Shown here: positions 55,547-64,000 of the stretch, piece by piece
Layout of the letters: each line of letters opens with the position of its first letter
How positions within the stretch are numbered: position 1 is the stretch's first letter
From: Sphingomonas sp. CBMAI 2297
Lineage (GTDB): Bacteria; Pseudomonadota; Alphaproteobacteria; Sphingomonadales; Sphingomonadaceae
Length of the DNA: 64,000 bases
Direction: 5' to 3'
Assembly: GCF_029870595.1 (NCBI RefSeq)
Contig: NZ_JAPDIR010000004.1
Span: 186,001-250,000 of the forward strand
Notes under the pieces: generated by a model
Told to the model about the DNA's origin: nothing
The model's database searches: none
The model's input: the letters and a program-made list of their open reading frames with translations, nothing else
Translations under genes and position numbers: made by a program

Positions 55547-55573
55547 GCTCCCCTCCCTGCAAGGGAGGGGAGC
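55547..55573. terminator. 12-bp perfect hairpin between convergent genes
   Basis: GCTCCCCTCCCT and AGGGAGGGGAGC pair around GCA between the esterase-fold gene and the leucyl aminopeptidase gene. No U-tract is present. Confidence 0.6.
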
Positions 55574-55579
55574 CGAGAC

Positions 55580-56974
55580 TTACTTCCCGTAGCGGTCCTT
55601 CAGCACCTTCCACACGGCGCGCAGGCTCACTGCCTCGGCGCCCTTGGGGCGGCCGGGCTTGTGGCTGCCGTTCCAGCAGAAGATGTCGAGATGCGCCCAT
55701 TGCGCCTTTTCGGGGACGAACTCCTTGAGGAACAGCGCAGCGGTCAGCGCGCCGCCGAACGGCGCCTCGGCGGCGTTGACCATATCGGCCACGTCCGACT
55801 TCAGCATCTCCTTGTACGGATCGTAGAGCGGCAGGCGCCACATCGGATCCGACTCGGTCTCCGCCGCGGCCAGCAGCTCGCTCGCCAGCGTGTCGTCATT
55901 GGCGAACAGCGCCTGCAGGTCGGCGCCCAGCGCGACCCGGGCGGCGCCGGTGAGCGTCGCATAGTCGATCACCAGCTCCGGCCCCTTCTCCTCGGCCTTG
56001 GTCAGCGCATCGGCCAGGATCAGGCGGCCTTCCGCGTCGGTGTTGCTGTTCTCCACCGTGATGCCCTTGCGCGAGCGCATGATGTCGCCCGGGCGCGTCG
56101 CCTCGCCGTTGATCGAGTTCTCGACGGCGGGGACCAGCATGTGCAGCCGCACCGGCAGGCGCGACGCCATGATCAGCTCGGCGGTGGCCAGCGCGTGCGC
56201 CGCGCCGCCCATGTCCTTCTTCATCAGGCGCATGCCGGCGGCCGGCTTGATGTCGAGGCCGCCCGAATCGAAGCACACGCCCTTGCCGATGATCGCGATC
56301 TTCGGATGCTCGGGATTGCCCCATTCGATCTCGATCAGGCGCGGCTCGCGGCCCTTGCCGGCGGCCTTGCCGACGGCCCAGAGCAGGCCGTAACCCTTCG
56401 CGACCTCATCGCCCTTCACCACCGTCAGCTGGCCGCCATGCGCCTTGACCAGCTCGGCCGCGGCGGCCTCGAGATCGGCGGGCCCCATGTCGTTGGCACC
56501 GGTGTTGATCCGGTCGCGCAGCTTGTAGGTGGCATTGGCCATGCGCACCGCTTCCTCGATCCGCGCGGGCTCGGACGTGAGCAGCACGCGCGGGCCGACG
56601 GGCGCCTTCTCGTCCTTCTTATAGGCATCGAACTTATACTGGGCGGCCAGCCAGCCATGGATCGCCTTGCCGGGCTCGACGCCCTCGACGCGGTACGTCC
56701 CTTCCGGAAGCGTCTCGGCGAGCTTGGCCAGGCACCAGGCCGACAGGCGCTCGACGTTGGCGACGACGCTCACCACCGACCAGTCCTCGGCGCCGTCGCC
56801 GGGCAGGATCGCGCTGGCATGGGCGCTGGGCGCCAGCTTCTGCGCGGCGGCGGCGGTGCGGTGGCGCGGCGGCTGGGCGGCGAGCCACGCGTCGAACCCC
56901 TTGGCGTCGATCACGTGGATGGTGCGGGCGGGCTGGCCCTTGTCGGGCTGAACGAGCGTGTTGGGATCAGGCAT
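55580..56974 (-). CDS. Leucyl aminopeptidase family (M17) enzyme
   Basis: The 464-residue product has the M17 motifs G-K-G-V-C-F-D-S-G-G-L-D-I-K-P (metal ligands) and N-T-D-A-E-G-R-L (metal ligands and catalytic Arg). M17 enzymes form hexamers that clip N-terminal residues from peptides in the cytoplasm. An N-terminal ~150-residue domain is present. Confidence 0.92.
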   Translation of the reverse strand: MPDPNTLVQPDKGQPARTIHVIDAKGFDAWLAAQPPRHRTAAAAQKLAPSAHASAILPGDGAEDWSVVSVVANVERLSAWCLAKLAETLPEGTYRVEGVEPGKAIHGWLAAQYKFDAYKKDEKAPVGPRVLLTSEPARIEEAVRMANATYKLRDRINTGANDMGPADLEAAAAELVKAHGGQLTVVKGDEVAKGYGLLWAVGKAAGKGREPRLIEIEWGNPEHPKIAIIGKGVCFDSGGLDIKPAAGMRLMKKDMGGAAHALATAELIMASRLPVRLHMLVPAVENSINGEATRPGDIMRSRKGITVENSNTDAEGRLILADALTKAEEKGPELVIDYATLTGAARVALGADLQALFANDDTLASELLAAAETESDPMWRLPLYDPYKEMLKSDVADMVNAAEAPFGGALTAALFLKEFVPEKAQWAHLDIFCWNGSHKPGRPKGAEAVSLRAVWKVLKDRYGK

Positions 56975-57148
56975 GGGCGTTGATCTAGGTAATGGCGGCG
57001 GCGAGGGCTAGGGGCTTTTGCGTTTCTCCGGGCCGTCACTTCGGCTTTCGACGGGGCGACCGCATCGAACATGAATTTTGGTGCGCGAGGGAACCCAATC
57101 GTTGCGCCCCCGGTTTCCAGTCCGTCCGCGGGCAACAGGGAGCAAGCG

Positions 57149-59581
57149 ATGACCGACACGCGCTATGAAGGGGAGCGCATCCCCTATCTCGAGCCGGTGG
57201 AGGAAACGCCCCGGCGGCGCAGCATCGCCGCGATGATCGTCGGCGCGGTGATCGGCCTGATCGGGCTGGTGCTGGCGGTCGGCGGGGTCTGGCTCGCCGT
57301 GCTGGGCGGCTCGCTCTACTATCTTCTCACCGGCGCGCTGATGCTCTGGTCCGGCTGGCTGCTGATCCGCGGGCGGATGGGCGGAGGCTGGCTCTATCTC
57401 GCCATCGTCGTGGCCAGCATCCTCTGGGCCTGGTGGGAAGTCGGGTCCAATCCCTGGGCGCAGGTGCCCCGCGTGATCGCACCCGTCGTGCTCGCCGTCG
57501 CGGTGATCCTGGTGCTGCCGACGCTCACCCCTGCGCCGGGCAAGTGGCGGCTGGCGCTGGGCGGCGTCGCGGTGGCGCTGGTGCTCACCGTGATCAACTT
57601 CTGGGCCGCCGCAGCCGGCCAGCCCGATCCGGTGCGCGCTGGCCTGCCCGCGCCCGGCACCGCGGGGATGCTGGACCCCTCGGGCCAGCAGACCGGGGCC
57701 GACTGGCCCGTCTATGGCGGTACCACCAGCGCCCGGCGCTACTCGCCGCTCGTTCAGATCACGCCGGCGAACGTCGCGAAGCTCAAGCAGGTCTGGCTCA
57801 CCCACACCGGCGACCTGCCATCCTCCGCGATGATCCGGAAGACCTATGGCGCGGAGAATACGCCGCTCAAGGTGGGCGACAGCCTGTATATCTGCACGCC
57901 CAAGAACATCCTGCTCGCGCTCGACGCCGCCACCGGCATGGAGAAGTGGCGCTACGATCCCAAGGTGCCGGACGACGCGATCCCCTATACGGCGGCGTGC
58001 CGCGGCGTGGTCTATTATGCGGTTCCCAACGCGCCGGCGAACCAGGCCTGCGCGACGCGGGTGATCGAGGGCACGCTCGACGCGCGGCTGATCGCCGTCG
58101 ATGCGAGGAACGGCAGGCCCTGCGCCGATTTCGGCACGGACGGCCAGGTCGACGCCAAGCAGGGCATGGGCAAGGTTCCGGCGGGCTTCGTCTCGATCAA
58201 CTCGCCGCCGACGCTGGTTCGCGGCGTGCTCGTCACCGGTCATCAGGTGCTGGACGGGCAGGATCGCTGGGCGCCGTCGGGGGTGATCCAAGGGTTCGAC
58301 GTCGTCACCGGCCAGCTGCGCTGGGCCTGGGACATGATGCATCCGCACTGGAACGGCGCCCCGCCCGCCGGGCAGGAATGGGCGCGCGGCACGCCGAACA
58401 TGTGGACGATGGCGAGCGGCGACGAGCAGCTGGGGCTGGTCTATCTCCCGATGGGCAATGCCGCGGCCGACTATTATTCGTCGCTGCGCCGGCCGGAGGA
58501 GAATTTCTACGCCACGTCGCTGGTGGCGCTCGACGTGACCACCGGCAAGCCGAAATGGCGCTTCCAGGCGGTGCGCGGCGATGTGTGGGACTATGATTTC
58601 GGCGCCCAGGCGACCCTGGTCGACTATAAGGGGGCGCCCGCGCTGATCCTCCCCTCGAAGCAGGGCGACATCTACATCCTCGACCGCCGCACCGGCCAGC
58701 CGCTTACTCCGGTCGGCGAGATGAAGGTGCCGGGCGGCGGCGTCGAGCCGGAGCAGCGCGCGGCCACCCAGCGCGTCTCGCTCTGGCATACGCTGCGCAA
58801 GCCCGACCTGACCGAGCGCGACATGTGGGGCATGTCGCCGATCGACCAGATGCTGTGCCGCATCAACTTCCGCCGGGCGAGCTACAAGGGCTTCTTCACG
58901 CCGCCCGAGGCCGATCGGCACTCGATCCAATATCCCGGCTATAATGGCGGCACCGATTGGGGCGGCGTCGCGGTCGACCCGCAGCGCGGAGTGATCGTCG
59001 CCAACTACAACGACATGCCTAACTATGTCCGGCTCGTCCCGCGCGCGGAGGCGGACCGGCTCGGCTGGGCCCCGCGCGACCAGGCCCGCGGCAGGATCGG
59101 CGGTGCCGAAGGAGCGGGCGATCCCCAGGCGAACACGCCCTATGCGATCAACGTCAATGCCGGCTGGCGGATGCCGTTCACCGGGCTGCTCTGCAAGCAG
59201 CCGCCCTATGGCGGGATCCGCGCGATCGACATGGCCAGCGGCAAGACGATCTGGGACCGCCCCTTCGGCGAGGCGCGCACCAACGGGCCGTTCGGCATCC
59301 CCTCGATGCTGCCGATCAGCATCGGCACGCCGAACAATGGCGGCGCGGTGGTGACGGCGGGCGGGCTGATCTTCGTGGCGGCGGCGACGGACAATCTGAT
59401 CCGCGCGATCGACCTGAAGACCGGCAGGACGCTGTGGAAGGCAGTGCTGCCCGCGGGCGGCCAGGCGACGCCGATCACCTATGAGGCGAACGGCAGGCAG
59501 TATCTCGTCATCTATGCCGGCGGCCATCATTTCATGGAGACGCCGATCGGCGACGAGGTGGTCGCCTACGCGCTGCCGTAA
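57149..59581 (+). CDS. gcd: Membrane-bound PQQ-dependent glucose dehydrogenase
   Basis: The enzyme oxidises glucose to gluconolactone in the periplasm and passes electrons to ubiquinone. The 810-residue product has about five N-terminal helices (residues 25-145) and a beta-propeller with repeated W-x-Y and G-W-x-like blades (A-L-D-A-A-T-G-M-E-K-W-R). E. coli Gcd is 796. No pqq biosynthesis genes are in the window. Confidence 0.92.
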   Translation: MTDTRYEGERIPYLEPVEETPRRRSIAAMIVGAVIGLIGLVLAVGGVWLAVLGGSLYYLLTGALMLWSGWLLIRGRMGGGWLYLAIVVASILWAWWEVGSNPWAQVPRVIAPVVLAVAVILVLPTLTPAPGKWRLALGGVAVALVLTVINFWAAAAGQPDPVRAGLPAPGTAGMLDPSGQQTGADWPVYGGTTSARRYSPLVQITPANVAKLKQVWLTHTGDLPSSAMIRKTYGAENTPLKVGDSLYICTPKNILLALDAATGMEKWRYDPKVPDDAIPYTAACRGVVYYAVPNAPANQACATRVIEGTLDARLIAVDARNGRPCADFGTDGQVDAKQGMGKVPAGFVSINSPPTLVRGVLVTGHQVLDGQDRWAPSGVIQGFDVVTGQLRWAWDMMHPHWNGAPPAGQEWARGTPNMWTMASGDEQLGLVYLPMGNAAADYYSSLRRPEENFYATSLVALDVTTGKPKWRFQAVRGDVWDYDFGAQATLVDYKGAPALILPSKQGDIYILDRRTGQPLTPVGEMKVPGGGVEPEQRAATQRVSLWHTLRKPDLTERDMWGMSPIDQMLCRINFRRASYKGFFTPPEADRHSIQYPGYNGGTDWGGVAVDPQRGVIVANYNDMPNYVRLVPRAEADRLGWAPRDQARGRIGGAEGAGDPQANTPYAINVNAGWRMPFTGLLCKQPPYGGIRAIDMASGKTIWDRPFGEARTNGPFGIPSMLPISIGTPNNGGAVVTAGGLIFVAAATDNLIRAIDLKTGRTLWKAVLPAGGQATPITYEANGRQYLVIYAGGHHFMETPIGDEVVAYALP

Positions 59582-59702
59582 TTCGCGATCGTCGGGCGGG
59601 CCGGATTGTCCGGGAGCGCCTTTCCCCGGGCGATGGCGGCGCACGGCCTTGCGGGCTCGCGGGCGGACGCTAGGCTTCTTCGCGCAAGAAGGAGAGGCAT
59701 TC

Positions 59703-59909
59703 GTGAACCCATCCCGCAATCCTGGACTCAGTTGTCCCCAGTGCGGCCATTATATCGAGGTCAAGATCACCCAGCTCCTGGACGGGAGCGGCGTGACCTG
59801 CCCAAGCTGCCAGCTTCACCTTGCCATCAACAGCAAGCCCGGCGGAGCAGCGGCCTTCGACAAGATCCGAAGGATGCACGACGACGAGACCGGGCACGAG
59901 CCGGGCTAG
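59703..59909 (+). CDS. Small zinc-ribbon protein, unknown function
   Basis: A 68-residue product with C-P-Q-C and C-P-S-C separated by about 20 residues, so a likely four-Cys zinc site. A GTG start follows AGGAGA. A dispersed repeat begins at its stop codon. No family is recognised. Confidence 0.6.
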   Translation: MNPSRNPGLSCPQCGHYIEVKITQLLDGSGVTCPSCQLHLAINSKPGGAAAFDKIRRMHDDETGHEPG

Positions 59910-60059
59910 GGCCAATCGGCATTCAGGCTGAGGATGTGGCTTGGCGGGCGGGAGCACGCCGAACCAACCTCGTTCGTCACCCTGAACTTGTTCGGCGCTT
60001 GTCCCCTTGAGACGAGGAATGCCCAATGGCCGTCATCCCCGCGAAAGCAGGGATGACGG
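59907..60059. repeat. Dispersed repeat A, copy 2, ending in a GTCATCCC hairpin
   Basis: The first ~90 bases are homologous to 33675-33765 (TAGGGCCAATCG, GAACCAAC, CGTCACCCTGAACTTGTT). The second hairpin of copy 1 is replaced by CCGTCATCCC/GGGATGACGG at 60030-60059. The following 60060-60132 shows nothing else. Confidence 0.7.
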
Positions 60060-60132
60060 GAAGGAGACAAGCCGGCGGCTTCGTCCACCCTCCTTCCCCC
60101 ACCCCCGCTGCGCGAGGAAGAGTCCTACCCGC

Positions 60133-60552
60133 TCAAGGAACCTGCGCGTCCTTGGCCTTCTGGTCGAGCCGCTCCTGATACCATTGGCGGATCATCTGGC
60201 GGGTGCAGCCGGTCTGGCCACCCGTACCCACCGGCGAGCAGCTATTGGGCAGCCCGGCGCGGTTCACTTCTTCCACCGTCTCCACCCGGTTGGTCCAGGC
60301 CTGGGAAGCGGCGTCCTGCTTGGGCTGGTTCCGGAACTGCTTGGGGATGCGATAGGGCGATTCGCCGGCATTGGCGCACACGACGATCTCCTCCTCGCTC
60401 TGCGGCTTCGGGCATTCCTCCTGCCCGTAGAGCAGGATGCTGCGCACCCGCTTTGGCGGGCCGCTGCTCTCGGTATCCTGCGACTGCTTGCTGTCCTGCG
60501 CCATGGCGGGCCCCGCGAGCAGCGCGGCGGCAACGAGCAAACGAACGATCAT
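60133..60552 (-). CDS. Secreted hypothetical protein with several Cys
   Basis: A 139-residue product with a signal peptide (cleavage after A-M-A) and four Cys in the mature part (E-E-C-P, V-V-C-A, N-S-C-S, G-C-T-R). The I-V-V-C-A stretch with nearby Y-R-I-P resembles small periplasmic proteins of sphingomonads of unknown role. The ATG has GAAGGAG upstream. Confidence 0.6.
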   Translation of the reverse strand: MIVRLLVAAALLAGPAMAQDSKQSQDTESSGPPKRVRSILLYGQEECPKPQSEEEIVVCANAGESPYRIPKQFRNQPKQDAASQAWTNRVETVEEVNRAGLPNSCSPVGTGGQTGCTRQMIRQWYQERLDQKAKDAQVP

Positions 60553-60666
60553 GAACACTCCTTCCGGCGCAACAACGCCCCTCGCCGCCCGGCGTGCCGC
60601 CTCACTGTGGCAAGCCCAAGGCACGCGGCGCCTTGCCTCCGCGTCTTTTGCCCCTAAGTGGCAGGG

Positions 60667-61413
60667 ATGATCCGGCCGATCGCCCCTGCCGGCGCCCTCC
60701 TGCTGCTCGCCGCCTGCGCCTCCAACGGAGGCATCGACGCTGCGTGCCGCGACATTCGCTTCGAAGGCACGCGCTTCACCGTGTGCCGCGCCGATCCGCA
60801 GAAGCACGCGCTGATGCTGGTCGACAAGGGCAAGGACGGCCGCCCGATGCGCGACTTCACCGGGCTCGAGCCGCGGCTGGGCCCGCGCTACCCGCGCATT
60901 GCCTTCGCGATGAACGCCGGCATGTTCGACGCCTCCGGCCTGCCGATCGGCTATTATGTCGAGGACGGCGCCGAGCAGAAGCCGCTCAACCGGCGCCCCG
61001 GGCCCGGCAATTTCCACATGCAGCCGAACGGCGTGTTCTGGGGCGACGCCAAGGGCTGGCACGTCGCCACCACCGACGATTTCGCGCGGAACAAGCCCGA
61101 TCACGTCCGTTTCGCCACCCAGTCCGGGCCGATGCTGCTGATCGACGGCCAGCTCCACCCCAAGCTGGCCGAGAACGGCACCTCGCTCCAGGTGCGCAAC
61201 GCGGTGGGCGTCGGCATGAACGGCAGCGCCTGGTTCGCGATCAGCAACGAACCGGTGTCGTTCGGCCGCTTCGCCCGGCTGTTCCGCGACAGGCTCGCCG
61301 CGCCCGATGCCCTTTATCTCGACGGCGCCGTCTCGCGCCTGTGGGATCCGGTGGCGGACCGCATGGACGGCGGCGCGCCGATCGGGCCGATCGTGGTGGC
61401 GCTGCAGCGTTGA
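60667..61413 (+). CDS. Phosphodiester glycosidase (NAGPA-domain) lipoprotein
   Basis: The 248-residue product has a lipobox (L-L-L-A-A-C) and the NAGPA-type fold: [26 protein letters not shown] and Y-L-D-G. Proteins of this type hydrolyse glycosidic links to phosphate. I chose the ATG at 60667 over the GTG at 60658 because the lipoprotein signal fits either way. Confidence 0.82.
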   Translation: MIRPIAPAGALLLLAACASNGGIDAACRDIRFEGTRFTVCRADPQKHALMLVDKGKDGRPMRDFTGLEPRLGPRYPRIAFAMNAGMFDASGLPIGYYVEDGAEQKPLNRRPGPGNFHMQPNGVFWGDAKGWHVATTDDFARNKPDHVRFATQSGPMLLIDGQLHPKLAENGTSLQVRNAVGVGMNGSAWFAISNEPVSFGRFARLFRDRLAAPDALYLDGAVSRLWDPVADRMDGGAPIGPIVVALQR

Positions 61414-61468
61414 CCCGGGTTCGCCACGCCGCTTTCGCGGGAAGGACGAAGGCGCTAGGGGCATTCCC

Positions 61469-62053
61469 ATGATCCTCGTCATCGACAATTACGACAGCTT
61501 CACCTGGAACCTGGTCCATTATCTGATGGAGCTGGGCACCGATGTGCAGGTGGTGCGCAACGACGCGCTCACCGCGCGGGATGCCGTCGCCAGCAATGCC
61601 CAGGCCTTCCTGATCTCGCCGGGCCCCTGCACGCCCAACGAAGCCGGGATCAGCCTCGATCTCGTCGCCGCCTGTGCCGATCTCGGCAAGCCGCTGCTCG
61701 GCGTCTGCCTGGGCCATCAGGCGATCGGCCAGCATTTCGGCGGATCGGTGGTGCGCGGCGGGCTGATGCACGGCAAGACGAGCCCGGTGAACCATGACGG
61801 CACCGGCCTGTTCGAAGGCCTGCCCTCGCCGTTCACCGCGACGCGCTATCATTCGCTGATCGTCACCGACATTCCCGAGGATCTGGTGGTCAACGCCACC
61901 GCCGACGACGCGCATGTGATGGGCTTCCGGCACAAGTCGCTGCCGATCCACGGCGTGCAGTTCCATCCGGAGAGCATCGCCACCGAGCATGGCCATGCGA
62001 TGCTGGCGAATTTCCTGCGCATCGCCGGGATCGAGGCGCGCGCGATCGCCTGA
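61469..62053 (+). CDS. trpG: Anthranilate synthase component II (glutaminase)
   Basis: A class I glutamine amidotransferase that supplies ammonia to TrpE. The 194-residue product has [10 protein letters not shown] at the start, G-V-C80-L-G-H-Q with catalytic Cys, and Q-F-H-P-E-S with catalytic His and Glu near 170. PabA has the same fold, and one protein may serve both pathways. Confidence 0.93.
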   Translation: MILVIDNYDSFTWNLVHYLMELGTDVQVVRNDALTARDAVASNAQAFLISPGPCTPNEAGISLDLVAACADLGKPLLGVCLGHQAIGQHFGGSVVRGGLMHGKTSPVNHDGTGLFEGLPSPFTATRYHSLIVTDIPEDLVVNATADDAHVMGFRHKSLPIHGVQFHPESIATEHGHAMLANFLRIAGIEARAIA

Positions 62054-62160
62054 CGCGCGGATAATTTGCGACAAATTCGGTCATCCGACGACATAGACGC
62101 GCGACGTTCGCCGGCGATTTTCTCCAGCCTGGCCCGATTCCGGGCGGGAAGGAGAACGCA

Positions 62161-62478
62161 ATGAACCACAAGCTGCAGCTGGTCAGCGCGACGCTCGCGG
62201 GTGTGTTGGTCACGGTGGCGGCGGGCGGCATCGCCTCCGCCAGCATGGGTCACGGCCGAAATGGGGACCTAGGCCGGTTCGCCAGCGCCGATACCGATGG
62301 CGACGGCACGATCACTCGCGCCGAATGGATCGCGGCGGCCAATGCCCGCTTCGACAAGCTCGACATCAAAAAGGATGGCAAGCTCACCCCCGACGAGCTG
62401 CCCGCGCGCCACGGCTGGCACCGTGGCGGGTGCGGCCAGGACGGCGGCGGGGACGCTCCCCCCGGCAACGCGAGCTGA
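62161..62478 (+). CDS. Secreted EF-hand calcium-binding protein
   Basis: A 105-residue product with a signal peptide. Two EF-hand loops follow, the first D-T-D-G-D-G-T-I-T-R-A-E and the second D-I-K-K-D-G-K-L-T-P-D-E, both with Glu at position 12. A Gly-rich tail ends the protein. Confidence 0.85.
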   Translation: MNHKLQLVSATLAGVLVTVAAGGIASASMGHGRNGDLGRFASADTDGDGTITRAEWIAAANARFDKLDIKKDGKLTPDELPARHGWHRGGCGQDGGGDAPPGNAS

Positions 62479-62496
62479 TACCCGCGCCACCGCCGC

Positions 62497-63678
62497 TCAT
62501 GGAAACGCCGTGATGCTGCCGTCGAGCGGCAGCGCGTCGCGGCGCATGCGCGCGCCGGCCGCCCGCACGGGAACCGGCACCGCCGAGTCGAAGCTGTCCT
62601 CGATCCTCGCCTCGCCGAGCAGCGTGAACCGGTCGATGACGAAGGGAAGCCCCTCCGATCGCTCGAAGCCCGGCCGGTCGCTGACATGGAAATGGAGATG
62701 CGGGGCGCCCGCGCTTCCGGTCTGGCCGAGGCGGCCGATCACCATGCCGCGGCGCACGCGCTGGCCAGGCCGCACCCGCACGCTGCCGGCCCGCAGATGC
62801 GCGTAATGCGCATAGACGCCCGGCGCGATCCGCAGGACGACGAAATTCCCGTACAGGATCCGCGCGGTGAGGTCGTCCGGCACCTGCTGGGGCGCCAGCG
62901 GGGTGCCGTTCGGGATGCCATCCCGCGCATCGACCACCACGCCGTCGCGCACCGCGAGCACGTCGCGGCCATAGCCGATCCAGTCCGCATCCATGGTCGC
63001 CGCCGGCGAGGCATGGACGCCGCGGATCGAATGGTTGCCGCCGTCCAGCCCGAACCAGTCGATGGCGTAGCGCTGCGGGATGCTCAGCATGCCGTCGATC
63101 GCGACCATGCTGCCCCAGTGATGCGACAGATGGTTGCCCGGCCCCTCGACCGCCAGCCAGCGCCCGCCGCGCAGGGGCGGCCCGATCCGCACCGGCGCCG
63201 CCGCGATCACCGGGGTCCGCACATCGTCGGCGCGCTGGATCGCCCCCTTGTCGGCGCGGAAGCTGAGCTGGTGCCGCAGGGTCGCGGGAGGCGCGCCGGG
63301 CGGCAAAGCGAGCCAGAGGAAGAATGTCCGGCTCGTCCCGTCGGCGATCGGGATGCCGTCCTGCGGGGCCTCGTCCGCCGCCCGCGCGCCGAGCCGCGCC
63401 CGCAATGCCGCGCCCTCCAGCGTCGCCAGCGGCGTCCGGGCATCGCCCGCGAAGATCGCCAGGCGCGTCAGCCGGAGCGGTGCGTCGCCCGCATAATGGC
63501 TGGTCACCTGCAATTCATAGGCGAGGTGCCGCCTGCCGTCGCTGCCGGTGACCGGGCGCGGCGCCGCGCGGATCCGCGCCTCCATCTGTGCCTGATGGAC
63601 CGGCTCGCCCCGATCCTGCCCCACCGGCACCGCGATCGACAGCAGCAGGGCCAGCCCCTGCACCAGATGGGAGACCAT
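62497..63678 (-). CDS. Secreted M23-family metallopeptidase-like protein
   Basis: The 393-residue product has a signal segment, an N-terminal beta-rich domain of about 180 residues and a C-terminal M23 (LytM-like) domain with Y-A-H-Y-A-H-L and H-L-H-F-H-V. In the first ligand motif, R-Y-A-I-D-W takes the place of H-x-G-x-D: the Asp is kept but the His is replaced, so a weak or altered metal site is likely. Confidence 0.75.
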   Translation of the reverse strand: MVSHLVQGLALLLSIAVPVGQDRGEPVHQAQMEARIRAAPRPVTGSDGRRHLAYELQVTSHYAGDAPLRLTRLAIFAGDARTPLATLEGAALRARLGARAADEAPQDGIPIADGTSRTFFLWLALPPGAPPATLRHQLSFRADKGAIQRADDVRTPVIAAAPVRIGPPLRGGRWLAVEGPGNHLSHHWGSMVAIDGMLSIPQRYAIDWFGLDGGNHSIRGVHASPAATMDADWIGYGRDVLAVRDGVVVDARDGIPNGTPLAPQQVPDDLTARILYGNFVVLRIAPGVYAHYAHLRAGSVRVRPGQRVRRGMVIGRLGQTGSAGAPHLHFHVSDRPGFERSEGLPFVIDRFTLLGEARIEDSFDSAVPVPVRAAGARMRRDALPLDGSITAFP

Positions 63679-63824
63679 ATCGACGCCACGCCCCGAAGTT
63701 GCGCTTCTTCAAGACGCCGCCGCGGCGGTCCGGTCAAGCCGCTTCCACGCCCCCAGCGGGGCTTCATGCCGCCTCCAGCAGGATTTGCTCGACTTCGCCC
63801 CGCCCCTGGGCCGATAGAGCCCGC

Positions 63825-64000
63825 GTGACGCCCTTTGCCCTCCTCCCCGATCCGGCGACGCCGCTCGCCCGCGAATCCGCCGCCCAGGCATTTGCCGACA
63901 TTCTCGACGGCAAGGTGCCCGAGCCCGAGATCGAACGCTTCCTGATCGACCTGTCGGTGCGCGGCGAGACCAGCATCGAGATCGCCGAGGCCGCACGGGC
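63825..64000 (+). CDS. trpD: Anthranilate phosphoribosyltransferase, N-terminal part
   Basis: The visible 58 residues match the N-terminal helical domain of TrpD (A-F-A-D-I-L-D-G-K-V-P-E-P-E-I-E-R-F-L). The enzyme joins anthranilate to phosphoribosyl diphosphate. The gene runs off the window; the GTG start is the best candidate in frame. Confidence 0.88.
   Translation, partial: MTPFALLPDPATPLARESAAQAFADILDGKVPEPEIERFLIDLSVRGETSIEIAEAAR

Overview
The window is GC-rich, densely packed alphaproteobacterial DNA, most likely from Sphingomonas or a close relative. The evidence is the gene families present (DUF1465, YdcH/DUF465 pairs, a single-cysteine DksA, an ECF sigma/FecR/TonB receptor set, Sphingomonas-type GTCATCCC hairpin repeats), many ATGA-coupled gene pairs and very few insertion-sequence remnants. 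No plasmid or phage genes are seen.

Layout. 0-0.4 kb: end of rodA and a tRNA-Lys gene. 0.57-8.1 kb: an RNA-repair locus. The sigma-54 activator gene rtcR faces a leftward unit with a -24/-12 promoter, a tRNA-Pro-like gene, the Ro60/TROVE gene rsr, three tandem Y-RNA-like genes, rtcB, a small Cys-rich protein, a nucleotidyltransferase and rtcA. 8.1-14.5 kb: a glycosyltransferase and a broken deacetylase/membrane-protein pair, separated by a sigma-FecR-TonB receptor unit. 14.7-22.3 kb: a tripartite RND efflux pump with its own two-component system. 22.4-29.2 kb: a membrane protein and a DUF4129-DUF4350-MoxR-DUF58-SpoIIM-RDD operon. 29.3-42.6 kb: metabolic and housekeeping genes (altronate dehydratase behind a palindromic operator, gamma carbonic anhydrase, nitronate monooxygenase, DksA, PilZ, SerRS, a LysM/M23 protein, a K+ channel). 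43-64 kb: an AAC(3)-family acetyltransferase, rimO, hydrolases, ppiD-trpE, tpiA, an MFS pump, a leucyl aminopeptidase, a PQQ glucose dehydrogenase, trpG, an M23 peptidase and the start of trpD.

The RNA-repair locus is the highlight. RtcR has the N-terminal domain that in other bacteria senses RNA ends. It would switch on a unit encoding an RNA ligase (RtcB), an RNA 3'-phosphate cyclase (RtcA), an RNA-binding ring protein (Ro60), three candidate RNA partners for that ring and two less studied proteins. Each candidate Y RNA has a long terminal helix with shared GGCGAATGC and CTCGTCGCC motifs, and carries a tRNA mimic whose parts are in circularly permuted order. Two mimics are opened in the D loop and one in the anticodon arm. 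The pairings were read by eye and have not been folded computationally or tested.

Other points of interest are an esterase-fold protein whose nucleophile serine is replaced, a membrane protein with a cysteine-rich tail, a Ser/Thr-rich PEP-CTERM-like surface protein, a repeat family that starts at stop codons, possible CtrA half-sites, and trp genes scattered over 15 kb.
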